A DNA stretch of 64,000 nt from Chryseobacterium sp. c4a (GTDB lineage: Bacteria; Bacteroidota; Bacteroidia; Flavobacteriales; Weeksellaceae). Every line of letters starts with the position of its first letter. Position 1 is the first letter of the stretch. This document shows, one piece after another, positions 1 through 8,658 of the stretch. The notes under the pieces are model-generated. The model made no database searches and was not told where the DNA came from. It worked only from the letters and a program-made list of their open reading frames with translations. The position numbers and the translations under genes are program-made. The stretch is taken from positions 30,949 to 94,948 of the forward strand of contig NZ_WXVU01000022.1 in assembly GCF_009900745.1 (NCBI RefSeq), in the 5' to 3' direction.

Positions 1-447
1 CAACATTCCGGGTTTAAAAATGGTGATTTTATTAAAGTGTAGTTGTTTTACAGCTTCTTCCAGTTCGCCTTTCATTTTAGAATAAAAAATCTTAGATTTC
101 GGATTGGCACCATAAGCTGAAACCAGAATATAATCTTCCACATTATTTTCCCTGGCAGCTTTAGCAAATTCATACTGATAATCAAAATCTACTTTTTTCT
201 GAGCTTCTTTACTTCCGGCATCTTTCAATGTAGTTCCCAAACAAGAAAATGCTACATCTCCCTTTACCATCCCTTTCCATTCTTCAGGTTTTTCGAAATT
301 TACAACATGAACAGTAAGCCTTTCGTTCTCAATTCCAACTGGTTTTCTAACAAAAATATCGACTTCCTCAAAAGCCTTATCGTTGAGTAACTGATTGACC
401 AAATCTTTTCCTGTAGCGCCCGTAGCACCTATTACTAAAGCTTTCAT
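1..447 (-). CDS. NAD(P)H-binding Rossmann protein (atypical SDR), 3' end outside window
   Basis: The reverse strand opens with an ATG at 447 and reads MKALVIGATGATGKDLVNQL, a Rossmann fold glycine motif (GATGATG) right at the N terminus, and stays open to the window edge (149 codons seen). A YxxxK-like stretch (FYSKMKGELEE) follows about 125 residues in. This layout fits the NAD(P)H-binding oxidoreductases related to HTATIP2/TIP30 and YwnB, usually about 210 residues, so roughly the last third is missing here. Substrate is unknown. The gene is divergent from the gene at 653, and nine perfect heptamers lie in the spacer between them. Confidence 0.8.
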   Translation of the reverse strand, partial: MKALVIGATGATGKDLVNQLLNDKAFEEVDIFVRKPVGIENERLTVHVVNFEKPEEWKGMVKGDVAFSCLGTTLKDAGSKEAQKKVDFDYQYEFAKAARENNVEDYILVSAYGANPKSKIFYSKMKGELEEAVKQLHFNKITIFKPGML

Positions 448-500
448 AACAATGAGGTTTGATGTGATGTATTTTCTTTCTTAAATTTACTAAATTTGAA

Positions 501-563
501 TAAAAGATAAAAGATAAAAGATAAAAGATAAAAGATAAAAGATAAAAGATAAAAGATAAAAGA
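501..563. repeat. Perfect heptanucleotide repeat, (TAAAAGA)x9
   Basis: Nine exact head-to-tail copies of TAAAAGA fill 501-563 in the spacer between the divergent genes at 447 and 653. A TAnnTTTG-like octamer (TAAATTTG, 491-498) abuts the array, but no TTG lies at a suitable distance upstream. Perfect arrays of this kind can change length by slippage. Whether length affects either promoter cannot be told from one sequence. Confidence 0.95.
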
Positions 564-652
564 TCTTATCATTAAACATCTTGTCTATCATTTATAAATT
601 ATTATTAATCACATGACTCATTATACTTATTATTAATTACTCATAAAAAACC

Positions 653-1006
653 ATGGATGCCAACGAAATACTAGACTATTGTCTTGCCAAAAAAGCAGTT
701 ACGGAAAGTTTTCCTTTTGATAATGAAACCCTTGTTCTAAAGGTAGATTCCAAAATGTTTCTATTGATGGGGCTGGAAAGACAACCCTTGTCAATCAATG
801 TTAAGACAGATCCGGAATGGAGTGCAGAACTTCGGGAGCAATATCCTCAGATTACAGGAGCCTATCACATGAATAAAACCCATTGGAATTCAGTTGATGT
901 AGACGGTTTGAAAAGAGAGTTGATTTTTAAGTTAATAGATCATTCTTACGATTTAGTATTTAAATCCCTTACTAAGAAAGTCCAAAATACAATCAATAAT
1001 TCTTAA
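653..1006 (+). CDS. MmcQ/YjbR family protein
   Basis: A 117-residue single-domain protein. It matches the MmcQ/YjbR fold in length and in landmarks: an N-terminal helix (MDANEILDYCLAKKAV), a central KVDSKMFLLMGLE strand pair, the NVKTDPEW segment and the HMNKTHWNSVDVDG block, then a C-terminal helix ending in SLTKKVQ. The fold is double-wing-like and sometimes called DNA-binding, but no firm function is known for the family. It is soluble, has no signal peptide, and stands alone: the spacer to the next gene is 101 nt. Confidence 0.88.
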   Translation: MDANEILDYCLAKKAVTESFPFDNETLVLKVDSKMFLLMGLERQPLSINVKTDPEWSAELREQYPQITGAYHMNKTHWNSVDVDGLKRELIFKLIDHSYDLVFKSLTKKVQNTINNS

Positions 1007-1107
1007 AAATGTTCAGGTAATGCTTCGAATTAAAATCAATTCGGGTATGGATTTTGTTATCAAATATTTGTGAAATATTGAATACACATTAATTAAAATA
1101 AGAATAT

Positions 1108-1596
1108 ATGAAAAATCACCTTTTATTATTCATGGCAGCAAGTGCATTGACACTTTCAAGTTGTAACAAAACAGAAAAGAAAACAGCTCCTGAAGCTTCA
1201 GTATCTGAGAAAGCGACAGAAAATTCTTCGGATAATCTTAAAATTGAATTTACAGGAACAGATAAATTTACAATTAAGAATCCAAAGCTTAAAGTGAGCT
1301 TATATGGAATAAGTGAGGGATTACAGGATGCTCCTGCAACCTTAATTACTGAAAAAGAATTTGAAGGAAAGGAAATTCCTTTTACTATTGAATTGCCGGT
1401 ACCAAAAGATGCGGAAAGTAAAATCACTCCAAAACCTACAAATGGAGTAAAATATTATATTGCTACAGAATGGGATTCAGACGGAAATGGAAAAGCCAAT
1501 GAAAAAGGAGATATCTTTATTGACCATGATAAAGCATTTCCTAATGTAAAACTAAATAGTGAAGTCCAAAAAATCTACGTAAAGACTTTAAAATAA
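1108..1596 (+). CDS. Small lipoprotein, hypothetical
   Basis: Residues 1-19 form a signal peptide with lipobox LSSC, so the protein should be lipidated on Cys19 and exported. A low-complexity KTEKKTAPEASVSEKATEN linker follows, then a domain of about 120 residues beginning LKIEFTGTDKFTIKNPKLKVSLYG and ending in a strand-rich tail. It contains an Asp-rich DSDGNGKANEKGD segment that resembles a calcium-binding loop, though this is only by eye. I do not recognise the family. Transcription probably ends at the hairpin at 1606-1636. Confidence 0.8.
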   Translation: MKNHLLLFMAASALTLSSCNKTEKKTAPEASVSEKATENSSDNLKIEFTGTDKFTIKNPKLKVSLYGISEGLQDAPATLITEKEFEGKEIPFTIELPVPKDAESKITPKPTNGVKYYIATEWDSDGNGKANEKGDIFIDHDKAFPNVKLNSEVQKIYVKTLK

Positions 1597-1605
1597 AAAA
1601 ATAAG

Positions 1606-1636
1606 AAAGGCTATTCAAAAATGAATAGCCTTTTTT
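1606..1636. terminator. Bidirectional rho-independent terminator
   Basis: An 11-bp perfect stem (AAAGGCTATTC / GAATAGCCTTT) with a 6-nt loop, flanked by A-rich sequence on the left and a T run on the right. It sits between the converging lipoprotein gene and ribF, so it can serve both. Confidence 0.9.
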
Positions 1637-1639
1637 ATC

Positions 1640-2560
1640 TTAGAAATTAAATTCTTCTGTCAATCGTTTATCTTCATCCAGTCGCTCAATAAGTTTTTCT
1701 AATCCTTCAAACTTGATTTCATCATGAAGAAAATCTCTGAATTTTACAGTGATCTTTTCATCGTAAATATCATGATCAAAATCAAGGATATAAACTTCCA
1801 CTGTTAACTTCTCTCCATTTACCGTAGGATTTGTTCCAATGCTCAACATTCCTTTATACTGCTGGCCTTTTACCTGTACTTCCACAATGTAAGCGCCTTT
1901 CTTTGGTAAGAGTTTGATAGATTCTGTTTCAATATTAGCTGTTGGATATCCAATGGTTCTTCCAATTTTCTTTCCATGTACTACCGTTCCAGAAACAGGG
2001 TAGGAATATCCTAACATTTCATTGGCTTCTTTGATATTGCCTGTTAAAAGTGCATTTCGGATTTTGGTAGAGCTGATATTATTCTCGTGAATATTAATGG
2101 CTTCCATCTGTTCAACTTCAAAATCCAATTCCTTAGACAGTTTTTGAAGAAGTTCAAAATTTCCACTTTTATTTTTTCCGAAAGAATGATCATATCCTAT
2201 AATAAGGTATTTTACATTCAGTTTATCAATCAGGATCTGGCGCACAAACTCTTCTCCGGTAAGGTTTCTGAATTCTTCATCAAATTCTTTCAGAAACAAA
2301 TTGTCAATGTCATATTTTTCAATACGCTGCTGTTTTTCCTCAATGGTATTCAGAAGCTTTAGATCTTCATTAGGATTAAAAACAAATCTTGGATGTGGCC
2401 AGAAAGTAAGGATGGCAGTTTCCAGATTGTTTTCTGTTCCTACTGTAATCAGTTCATCGATAATACTTTTATGTCCAAGATGCACCCCGTCAAACATACC
2501 TAAAGACAATGCTAGAGGCTTTTGAGAGGAATAATCATTAAAATTTTTGAAAACTTTCAA
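1640..2560 (-). CDS. ribF: Bifunctional riboflavin kinase / FAD synthetase
   Basis: Phosphorylates riboflavin to FMN and adenylates FMN to FAD. The N-terminal FAD synthetase half has the nucleotidyltransferase motif GMFDGVHLGHK and the SSTKIR segment; the C-terminal flavokinase half starts at VHGKKIGRTIGYPTANIE and ends in FEGLEKLIERLDEDK, as usual in RibF. I place the start at a TTG at 2560 (MKVFKNFNDYSS), giving 306 residues, the normal family length. The longer frame starts with a TTG at 2581 that would lie inside the -7 element (TATATTTG on this strand, 2586-2579). No ATG exists upstream of the catalytic motif, so a non-ATG start is required in either case. Confidence 0.95.
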   Translation of the reverse strand: MKVFKNFNDYSSQKPLALSLGMFDGVHLGHKSIIDELITVGTENNLETAILTFWPHPRFVFNPNEDLKLLNTIEEKQQRIEKYDIDNLFLKEFDEEFRNLTGEEFVRQILIDKLNVKYLIIGYDHSFGKNKSGNFELLQKLSKELDFEVEQMEAINIHENNISSTKIRNALLTGNIKEANEMLGYSYPVSGTVVHGKKIGRTIGYPTANIETESIKLLPKKGAYIVEVQVKGQQYKGMLSIGTNPTVNGEKLTVEVYILDFDHDIYDEKITVKFRDFLHDEIKFEGLEKLIERLDEDKRLTEEFNF

Positions 2561-2578
2561 AACGGAAAAATTTGATTG

Positions 2579-2586
2579 CAAATATA
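2579..2586 (-). promoter_or_regulatory. -7 element of the ribF promoter
   Basis: TATATTTG on the minus strand, an exact match to the Bacteroidota TAnnTTTG -7 box, 18 nt upstream of the TTG start at 2560. No clear TTG -33 box is visible, so the assignment rests on the -7 box and its distance. Confidence 0.55.
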
Positions 2587-2797
2587 AAGCCTTTATTTTG
2601 AATGTAGCGACTATGGGCTGGGGTAATTTGTTATTTTCAAAATAGGAAAAATTGAAGACAATATCTGTATATATGACAAAATAATTCTGGAAAATAATGA
2701 GAGGTTACTAAAATAACAATTAATTCCCTTGAATAGGTCTTAAATTTACGCTCAGTAATGTTTACAAAAAGCATGATAAAAATCTTTTTTTTACCAA

Positions 2798-2827
2798 TTG
2801 CGTGTTTACGAAGAATCACTATATTTG
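2798..2827 (+). promoter_or_regulatory. Promoter of atpD-atpC
   Basis: TTG at 2798-2800, a 19-nt spacer, then TATATTTG at 2820-2827: a perfect fit to the flavobacterial housekeeping promoter. Start of transcription would fall near 2833, leaving a leader of only about 15 nt before the ATG at 2848. This also rules out the upstream in-frame ATG at 2758. Confidence 0.85.
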
Positions 2828-2847
2828 CACCAAGAAAAAATTTAGCA

Positions 2848-4356
2848 ATGGCAAACCAAATTAAAGGTAAAATTTCTCAAATTATTGGTCCGGTAATCGA
2901 CGTTGTCTTTAATGATGTGGAAGCAGTTCCAGCAATCTATGACGCGTTAGAAATTACAAAAGAAAACGGTGAAAAAGTAGTTTTAGAGGTAGAACAACAT
3001 ATTGGCGAAGATACAGTAAGATGTATTGCAATGGACGCTACTGATGGTCTTAAGAGAGGTCAAGATGTAATCGGATACGGAAATCCTATTACTATGCCAA
3101 TCGGTGAGGCTGTAAACGGAAGACTATTCAACGTTGTTGGTGATGCTATCGACGGACTTCAAGATATTTCTAAGGAAGGTGGTCTTCCAATTCACAGACC
3201 AGCTCCAAAATTTGATCAATTATCAACTTCAGCAGAAGTTTTATTTACAGGTATTAAAGTAATCGACCTAGTTGAGCCTTACGCAAAAGGAGGTAAAATT
3301 GGATTGTTCGGTGGTGCTGGTGTAGGTAAGACCGTATTGATCCAGGAGTTGATTAACAATATTGCAAAAGGGCACGGAGGTCTTTCTGTATTCGCCGGAG
3401 TAGGTGAAAGAACGAGAGAAGGAAATGACCTTTTGAGAGAGATGCTTGAATCAGGCATTATTAAATATGGAGATGCTTTCATGCACTCTATGGAAGAAGG
3501 TGGATGGGATCTTTCTAAAGTAGACCTAGAGGCTATGAAAGATTCAAAAGCAGCATTCGTATTCGGACAGATGAACGAGCCGCCAGGTGCAAGAGCTAGA
3601 GTAGCACTTTCTGGTCTTACATTAGCTGAGTACTATAGAGATGGTGGTGAAAGCGGACAAGGTAGAGACGTACTTTTCTTCGTAGATAACATCTTCCGTT
3701 TTACACAAGCTGGTTCTGAGGTATCTGCACTTCTTGGTCGTATGCCATCAGCGGTAGGTTACCAACCAACTCTTGCTTCTGAGATGGGTGCGATGCAGGA
3801 AAGAATTACTTCAACTAAAAATGGTTCAATTACTTCAGTACAAGCGGTATACGTACCTGCGGATGACTTAACTGACCCGGCTCCTGCAACTACGTTTGCT
3901 CACTTGGATGCAACTACGGTACTTGACAGAAAGATTGCTTCATTAGGTATTTACCCAGCGGTAGATCCATTGGCATCTACTTCAAGAATCCTTTCTCCAG
4001 AAGTTATCGGTCACGATCACTATGACTGTGCTCAAAGAGTAAAAGAAATTCTTCAAAGATATAAATCACTTCAGGATATCATCGCGATTCTTGGTATGGA
4101 AGAACTTTCTGAAGAAGATAAATCAGTTGTTTACCGTGCAAGAAAAGTTCAGAGATTCTTATCTCAGCCTTTCCACGTAGCAGAACAGTTTACAGGTATT
4201 CCAGGATCATTAGTAGATATCAAAGATACTATCAAAGGATTCAACATGATTATGGATGGTGAATTAGATCACTTACCAGAAGCTGCTTTCAACTTGAAAG
4301 GAACTATCGAGGAAGCTATCGAAGCTGGACAAAAAATGTTAGCTGAAAACGCTTAA
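2848..4356 (+). CDS. atpD: ATP synthase F1 subunit beta
   Basis: Catalytic subunit of the F1Fo ATP synthase. Visible are the N-terminal beta barrel (IKGKISQIIGPVIDVVF), the Walker A loop GGAGVGKT, the GERTREGNDL catalytic loop, the Walker B strand VLFFVDNIFRF with the following TQAGSEVSALLGRMPSAVGYQPTL segment, and the DELSEED-region equivalent MEELSEEDK. Translation starts at MANQIKG (2848), 20 nt after a textbook promoter; the frame is open further upstream, but those codons lie in promoter DNA. Length is 502 residues, slightly above the 460-480 common elsewhere and normal for flavobacteria. It is co-transcribed with atpC; the other ATP synthase genes are not here, as is usual in this group. 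Confidence 0.99.
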   Translation: MANQIKGKISQIIGPVIDVVFNDVEAVPAIYDALEITKENGEKVVLEVEQHIGEDTVRCIAMDATDGLKRGQDVIGYGNPITMPIGEAVNGRLFNVVGDAIDGLQDISKEGGLPIHRPAPKFDQLSTSAEVLFTGIKVIDLVEPYAKGGKIGLFGGAGVGKTVLIQELINNIAKGHGGLSVFAGVGERTREGNDLLREMLESGIIKYGDAFMHSMEEGGWDLSKVDLEAMKDSKAAFVFGQMNEPPGARARVALSGLTLAEYYRDGGESGQGRDVLFFVDNIFRFTQAGSEVSALLGRMPSAVGYQPTLASEMGAMQERITSTKNGSITSVQAVYVPADDLTDPAPATTFAHLDATTVLDRKIASLGIYPAVDPLASTSRILSPEVIGHDHYDCAQRVKEILQRYKSLQDIIAILGMEELSEEDKSVVYRARKVQRFLSQPFHVAEQFTGIPGSLVDIKDTIKGFNMIMDGELDHLPEAAFNLKGTIEEAIEAGQKMLAENA

Positions 4357-4360
4357 TAAA

Positions 4361-4437
4361 TTAGACACAAGATACCAGATACCAGACATGAGACTTTACG
4401 TTGTCTGAAATCTGAAATCTGAAATCTTCAAATCTAA
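4361..4437. repeat. Degenerate 7-nt-periodic array between atpD and atpC
   Basis: Eleven heptads in register fill the whole atpD-atpC spacer. The first five carry AGA at the same phase (CCAGATA, CCAGACA); the later ones repeat ATCTGAA three times. The left half is AGA-rich and the right half TCT-rich, so the array has rough inverted symmetry and could form a weak hairpin in the atpDC mRNA. Confidence 0.7.
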
Positions 4438-4443
4438 ATTAAA

Positions 4444-4725
4444 ATGAATATAAAAATATTAACACCGGAATATGTAGTTTTTGAAGGAGAAGTAAACTCA
4501 GTATTATTGCCTGGAAAAAATGGTGAATTCCACATCATGAAAAACCACGCAGGAATCGTTTCTTCTTTAGTTGGTGGGAAAGTAAAGCTTTTTACAAACT
4601 CTGTAGATGAAGCTTTCGCAAAAAACCTAACCAAAGAAAATGATAAAGACTCTGTTTTTTCATATTCTATCAAGAGCGGTGTTGTGGAATTTAATCATAA
4701 CAAAGGAATTATCCTTTGCGAATAA
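4444..4725 (+). CDS. atpC: ATP synthase F1 subunit epsilon (short form)
   Basis: Matches the N-terminal beta-sandwich of epsilon: MNIKILTPEYVVFEGEVNSVLLPGKNGEFHIMKNHAGIVSSLVGGKVKL. At 93 residues it ends after this domain and lacks the two C-terminal helices (family length about 130-140) that inhibit ATP hydrolysis in other bacteria. Truncated epsilon subunits are common in Bacteroidota, so this is probably natural. It follows atpD by 87 nt and closes the transcription unit at the hairpin at 4752-4784. Confidence 0.95.
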   Translation: MNIKILTPEYVVFEGEVNSVLLPGKNGEFHIMKNHAGIVSSLVGGKVKLFTNSVDEAFAKNLTKENDKDSVFSYSIKSGVVEFNHNKGIILCE

Positions 4726-4751
4726 TTAAATGAAAAGCTAAATATATTTTC

Positions 4752-4784
4752 AAAAAAGTGTAACTTTGGTTACACTTTTTTTAT
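4752..4784 (+). terminator. Terminator of atpDC
   Basis: Stem AAAAAAGTGTAAC / GTTACACTTTTTT with a 4-nt loop, followed by more T residues, starting 27 nt after the atpC stop. Confidence 0.92.
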
Positions 4785-4815
4785 TTTATTTCAATTCATG
4801 TAAAAATCTGATTCT

Positions 4816-5634
4816 ATGAAGAAAAGTATAATCATATTCTTTACAATTCTGGGGGTGTGCCTCAATGCTCAGAATATTAAAACCAAAAGAGGAATTATCA
4901 ATTTAGACGGGATCCCGGTGGCCAAAATATCCAATAAATCCAATGAATATACTTTCATGGATCTAAAGGAAACACCTTTATACACCATAAAATTTATTGA
5001 TAAAAGTATTGTAGACTCTGTAAGGGACAGCTATATCCAGATCAATAGAGTATATAACAGGGATAAAACCATAGAAGTTGATTATTCTTCACCTTCTGCA
5101 TTTTCCGGAGAAGAAAGATCTGCAGTTTATACATCCGTGAAAGATTTTAAAATCATTGATAGTAAAGGAATCAATGTGAAGACTCTTGATGAGCTGTTCT
5201 CAAACGTTCCAAAAAGGAAACTGGACAGTAAAACAAAGGATGCCTATACGATCAGAAAAAAGATTGACAAAATGAATCTTGAGGTAAATAAAGTAGGCGA
5301 GATCCTTAGTAATGGAGTTCCTGTGGGATATTTTACCAATCTGCCTGTAAGCTTTGGTTCAGATGATAAGATTCAGGAAAAGAGTTTTATAGATATTGAG
5401 ATCTATGATGCAAAAAGTAAGTTCATAGGGAAATATATTACAACAACAAAGCAGCTAAAAACTGCTGGTGGAAAGTCTTTTACACTCTTCAGGGAAATGT
5501 CCGGAAGAGCCTCTATTTTAAAATATCCGACCTATAAAGCCCTTGCAGAACGTATGGCCATTATGGATCCGAATTTTATTAAAGTTCAGGAAAAAGTATC
5601 TGTAGGCCCTGTTACAAAAGATAGCCCTAATTAA
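4816..5634 (+). CDS. Secreted hypothetical protein
   Basis: A 272-residue protein with a signal peptide (MKKSIIIFFTILGVCLNAQ, cleavage after NAQ). The mature part is lysine-rich with alternating beta segments, for example RGIINLDGIPVAKISNKSNEYTFMD and later VGEILSNGVPVGYFTNLPVSFGSDDK, two stretches of similar layout that suggest an internal duplication. No enzyme motif is visible and I do not recognise the family. Periplasm or outer-membrane periphery is inferred from the signal peptide. It stands alone after the atpDC terminator. Confidence 0.75.
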   Translation: MKKSIIIFFTILGVCLNAQNIKTKRGIINLDGIPVAKISNKSNEYTFMDLKETPLYTIKFIDKSIVDSVRDSYIQINRVYNRDKTIEVDYSSPSAFSGEERSAVYTSVKDFKIIDSKGINVKTLDELFSNVPKRKLDSKTKDAYTIRKKIDKMNLEVNKVGEILSNGVPVGYFTNLPVSFGSDDKIQEKSFIDIEIYDAKSKFIGKYITTTKQLKTAGGKSFTLFREMSGRASILKYPTYKALAERMAIMDPNFIKVQEKVSVGPVTKDSPN

Positions 5635-5656
5635 ATTTAGCTAAAAAGCATACGAT

Positions 5657-5690
5657 AAAACCTTGGAAATATTTTCTGAGGTTTTTTTAT
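5657..5690 (+). terminator. Probable terminator after the secreted protein gene
   Basis: A stem of AAAACCTT with GAGGTTTT (one G-T pair) followed by a T run, 22 nt after the stop at 5634. The loop is about 13 nt, so this is weaker than the other terminators here. Confidence 0.6.
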
Positions 5691-6100
5691 TTACTAATAT
5701 TTTAAAAATAGATTTTCTATTCGTGTATTCGCGTTGTGTATATTTTTTGCCATTAATACACGAATTTTCTTTTTTCCTGGATATAAATAATGATATAATA
5801 AGCAAGTGAAATAAGGGGTATCTGTAAGAACCCTTTTAGCAGAATTTTGTCCGGAAAGAATCCCAGAATTACATTTTAAAATAGGAGGCTGGATTCCTAC
5901 GGAATGACAAAGATTATGGATAAGCAGCTATCATAAAATGTAAAAGCCATCCAATAGAAACGGGCTTTAGCCCATTTTATAATAAACATAAAATTCTATT
6001 GGCTTTAGCCAAAATCTATAATATGCCTAATCTCTAAAATCTGCGTGAGAAAAATAAAAAATCCTTCATTAGAAAATCTCTGAGAAAAATCAGAACAATT
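5691..6100. other. Non-coding spacer with dispersed-repeat material
   Basis: No credible gene. It holds a purine-rich stretch with GGCTGGATTCCTACGG near 5886 and the REP-like double palindrome at 5952-6016. The 3' end of the radical SAM gene faces it from the right. Confidence 0.6.
5952..6016. repeat. REP-like double palindrome, copy 1
   Basis: Two short palindromes, CGGGCTTTAGCCC (5961) and TTGGCTTTAGCCAA (5999), about 40 nt apart and introduced by CAATAGAAA. The same arrangement with equal internal spacing recurs at 20332-20396, with several substitutions that largely keep the stems. Both copies lie between genes. Confidence 0.8.
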
Positions 6101-8296
6101 TTATAAACTTAAAATAACCCCATTTTCCTTCAATTGCTGCATTGGTTTTGAGAACCAGAACAATTCAAAATCTTCAAAATTTTCTTCAAATTTATTTTTA
6201 AGTTGCTGAGCTGTAGGTTTTTTCTGATTATCTATAGAATGTTCTTCCAAAATATCCATCAGCCATTCCGCTTTATCCTGTTCAAGCTCAACCTTTACAA
6301 TATTGGTTTTTAGGTGGAATGTAAGAAGCGTATATGTACCAGAATATTTCTTTTTATTTTTTACGCGATTCTCAGCGATTACATTTTTGGTTAGAAAGAC
6401 GACTTTTGAATTGGCTTTAAATTTAAAATCTTCATCTTCCAATAGGCTATCATGAATATAATCGGGATGAATGGTCGTTCTTGGAATTTTAAAATCAAAC
6501 CACTCCTGAAGGGGAAGATCAAAATTAATTCCATGCATATAGTTGAATAAAGATTTTTTTAAACCTGAACTAAATTTATCATGATTGATTCCTGTTTTGT
6601 CTGTAAAATCAATATCATTATTGGCAAATAGAATTTCCTGTTTGATTGGGGTAACTCCAAATTCTTCGGGATTCAATCCAACCGGTGAATGGGCGGTCAT
6701 TGCAAACTGATGCCAAAAACCACTTTGTAAAATTCCCATTTCAAATAACTGGCGAATCATTTCCATAGAATCAATTGTCTCTTGAACAGTTTGGGTAGGA
6801 TAGCCATACATCAAATAAGCATGGATCATAATTCCGGCTTCTGTAAAATTTCTCGTCACTTTTGCAACTTGTTCCACAGAAATACCTTTATCAATTAATT
6901 TCAATAATCGATCACTGGCTACTTCAAGTCCACCTGAAACAGCAACACATCCGGATAGCTTGAGTAAACAACATAGATCACGGGTGAAGCTTTTTTCAAA
7001 ACGGATATTCGTCCACCAGGTAACCACAAGATTTCTACGAAGAATTTCAAGCGCAACCTCTCTCATCAAAGCTGGGGGTGCGGCTTCATCCACAAAATGG
7101 AAACCGGTTTCACCTGTTGTTTTAATGAGTTCTTCCATTCTGTCAACCAGAATTTTGGCAGAGATAGGTTCGTAGATCTTGATATAATCTAAAGAAATAT
7201 CGCAGAAGGTACATTTTCCCCAGTAACATCCGTGAGCCATTGTTAATTTATTCCATCTTCCGTCACTCCATAAACTGTGCATAGGATTGGCAATTTCAAT
7301 CACAGAAATATATTGATCGAGTCTTAAATCTGTATAATCCGGAGTACCAATGTCTGCCTGTTTGTAATCGTGCCTTTTGGTGTTATTTTTATAAACGACT
7401 TCCTGATTCTCAATTAAAAATGTTCTTTTGTATTGAGATTCTTCATTGTGTTCAGGATGACAGACATTTTCGCATAAAAGTTCAAGAGGAAGTTCACCAT
7501 CATCCAACGTAATAAAATCAAAAAATTCAAATACTCTTTGATCTTTGATTTCTCTTAATTCTGTGTTGGGGAAGCCTCCACCCATTGCGATTTTAATATT
7601 CGGAAAATTTTTCTTTATAAACTGTGCACATCTGAATGCAGAATATAAATTACCAGGAAAAGGAATAGAAAAACAGACCAATTTAGGCTGAACAGTTTCT
7701 ATTTTTTCACGAAGAATGGTTAAGGTGAAATTATCAATAAATGTCTGGTGATCAGATAATTTTGAATATAATTCATCAAAAGAATTGGCACTTTTACCCA
7801 GACGTTCAGCATATCTGCTGAATCCGAAATCGGCATCAATATTTTCAACAATATAATCTGAAATATCTTCCAGATACAAGGTCGTCAGGTGCTTTGCTTT
7901 ATCTTGAAGTCCCATATTTCCGAAAGCAAATTCCATATCATCCAATTGATTGAATCGGGAAGCTTCAGGGAGAAAGTTCATGCTGCAGATCTGTCTTGCC
8001 AATGTTGGTGTTTTCCCTTGTAAAAAGGGGATAACCTGATCGATCGTTTTTAAATATTCTTCTCTTAAGGCATAAATTCTCTGAGAGTTTTCAGAAATAT
8101 TCTGAAGATCAATTTCTTTACTGAAAACCTTTTGTAATCCACTTTTTGAAAATAACTCCAAAATAACATCTATTCCCAAATCCATCTGATAACTGGAAAT
8201 ATTTTTAGTATTTAAAAACCCTTTAATATAAGCTGTTGCCGGGTAAGGAGTATTAAGTTGGGTAAAAGGCGGAGTAATAAGAAGTAGGTCTTTCAA
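6101..8296 (-). CDS. B12-binding-type radical SAM protein
   Basis: A 731-residue cytosolic enzyme. The N terminus (MKDLLLITPPFTQLNTPYPATAYIKGFL) and the IAMGGGFPNTE segment near residue 235 fit a cobalamin-binding-like Rossmann domain. The radical SAM core starts near residue 350 with Cys357, Cys362 and Cys365 (HGCYWGKCTFC) as the likely 4Fe-4S ligands; the spacing is Cx4Cx2C instead of the common Cx3Cx2C. GGLEVASDRLLKLIDKG and a late MYGYPTQT segment support the TIM-barrel fold. The last 200 residues are not recognised. No precursor peptide or partner gene is adjacent, so the substrate (methyl transfer or other) is open. Confidence 0.88.
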   Translation of the reverse strand: MKDLLLITPPFTQLNTPYPATAYIKGFLNTKNISSYQMDLGIDVILELFSKSGLQKVFSKEIDLQNISENSQRIYALREEYLKTIDQVIPFLQGKTPTLARQICSMNFLPEASRFNQLDDMEFAFGNMGLQDKAKHLTTLYLEDISDYIVENIDADFGFSRYAERLGKSANSFDELYSKLSDHQTFIDNFTLTILREKIETVQPKLVCFSIPFPGNLYSAFRCAQFIKKNFPNIKIAMGGGFPNTELREIKDQRVFEFFDFITLDDGELPLELLCENVCHPEHNEESQYKRTFLIENQEVVYKNNTKRHDYKQADIGTPDYTDLRLDQYISVIEIANPMHSLWSDGRWNKLTMAHGCYWGKCTFCDISLDYIKIYEPISAKILVDRMEELIKTTGETGFHFVDEAAPPALMREVALEILRRNLVVTWWTNIRFEKSFTRDLCCLLKLSGCVAVSGGLEVASDRLLKLIDKGISVEQVAKVTRNFTEAGIMIHAYLMYGYPTQTVQETIDSMEMIRQLFEMGILQSGFWHQFAMTAHSPVGLNPEEFGVTPIKQEILFANNDIDFTDKTGINHDKFSSGLKKSLFNYMHGINFDLPLQEWFDFKIPRTTIHPDYIHDSLLEDEDFKFKANSKVVFLTKNVIAENRVKNKKKYSGTYTLLTFHLKTNIVKVELEQDKAEWLMDILEEHSIDNQKKPTAQQLKNKFEENFEDFELFWFSKPMQQLKENGVILSL

Positions 8297-8309
8297 CAGA
8301 AATTTTTTG

Positions 8310-8317
8310 CAAAGTTA
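8310..8317 (-). promoter_or_regulatory. Possible -7 element of the radical SAM gene
   Basis: TAACTTTG on the minus strand, a match to TAnnTTTG, 13 nt upstream of the ATG at 8296. No -33 TTG is seen at 17-23 nt. Confidence 0.4.
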
Positions 8318-8658
8318 TTCTAAAGTTCTTTCAGAAAAAAATTTTTTGTTCTGATTATAAACAGTTCTAAATGATGACAGTTTTGTCTTTGATAATTTTT
8401 CCCGCGGATCTCACAGGTTTCGCAGATAAAATGCAGTTGTGGTATTGGGATTCTTGATGAATATCATTGAAGATAAATTTCTTTAACGTAAAGTTTTATT
8501 TTTCGATGTGTTGTATTTTAAGAAGGCAAAGTATGGAATCAATTCCATTGATTCTTTTTAAGCGAATGTATTATCCATATAGCTTCTTTAGCGACAGAGT
8601 TACTTTTTTTGCTCCTAAAATAGAGCAGTAGGATGATTAAAACTTTGCGTTTTAAAAA
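8318..8658. other. Non-coding spacer between two minus-strand genes
   Basis: No credible gene on either strand. It has a filler stretch around 8400-8435 (GCGGATCTCACAGG, TTCGCAGAT) whose wording recurs near 42799 and 51860, so it may be debris of a dispersed repeat. No terminator hairpin is visible. Confidence 0.5.

Noticed and set aside
2758..2847. N-terminal extension of atpD by 30 codons
   Set aside because: The added codons lie over the TTG-N19-TATATTTG promoter and have no counterpart in beta subunits.
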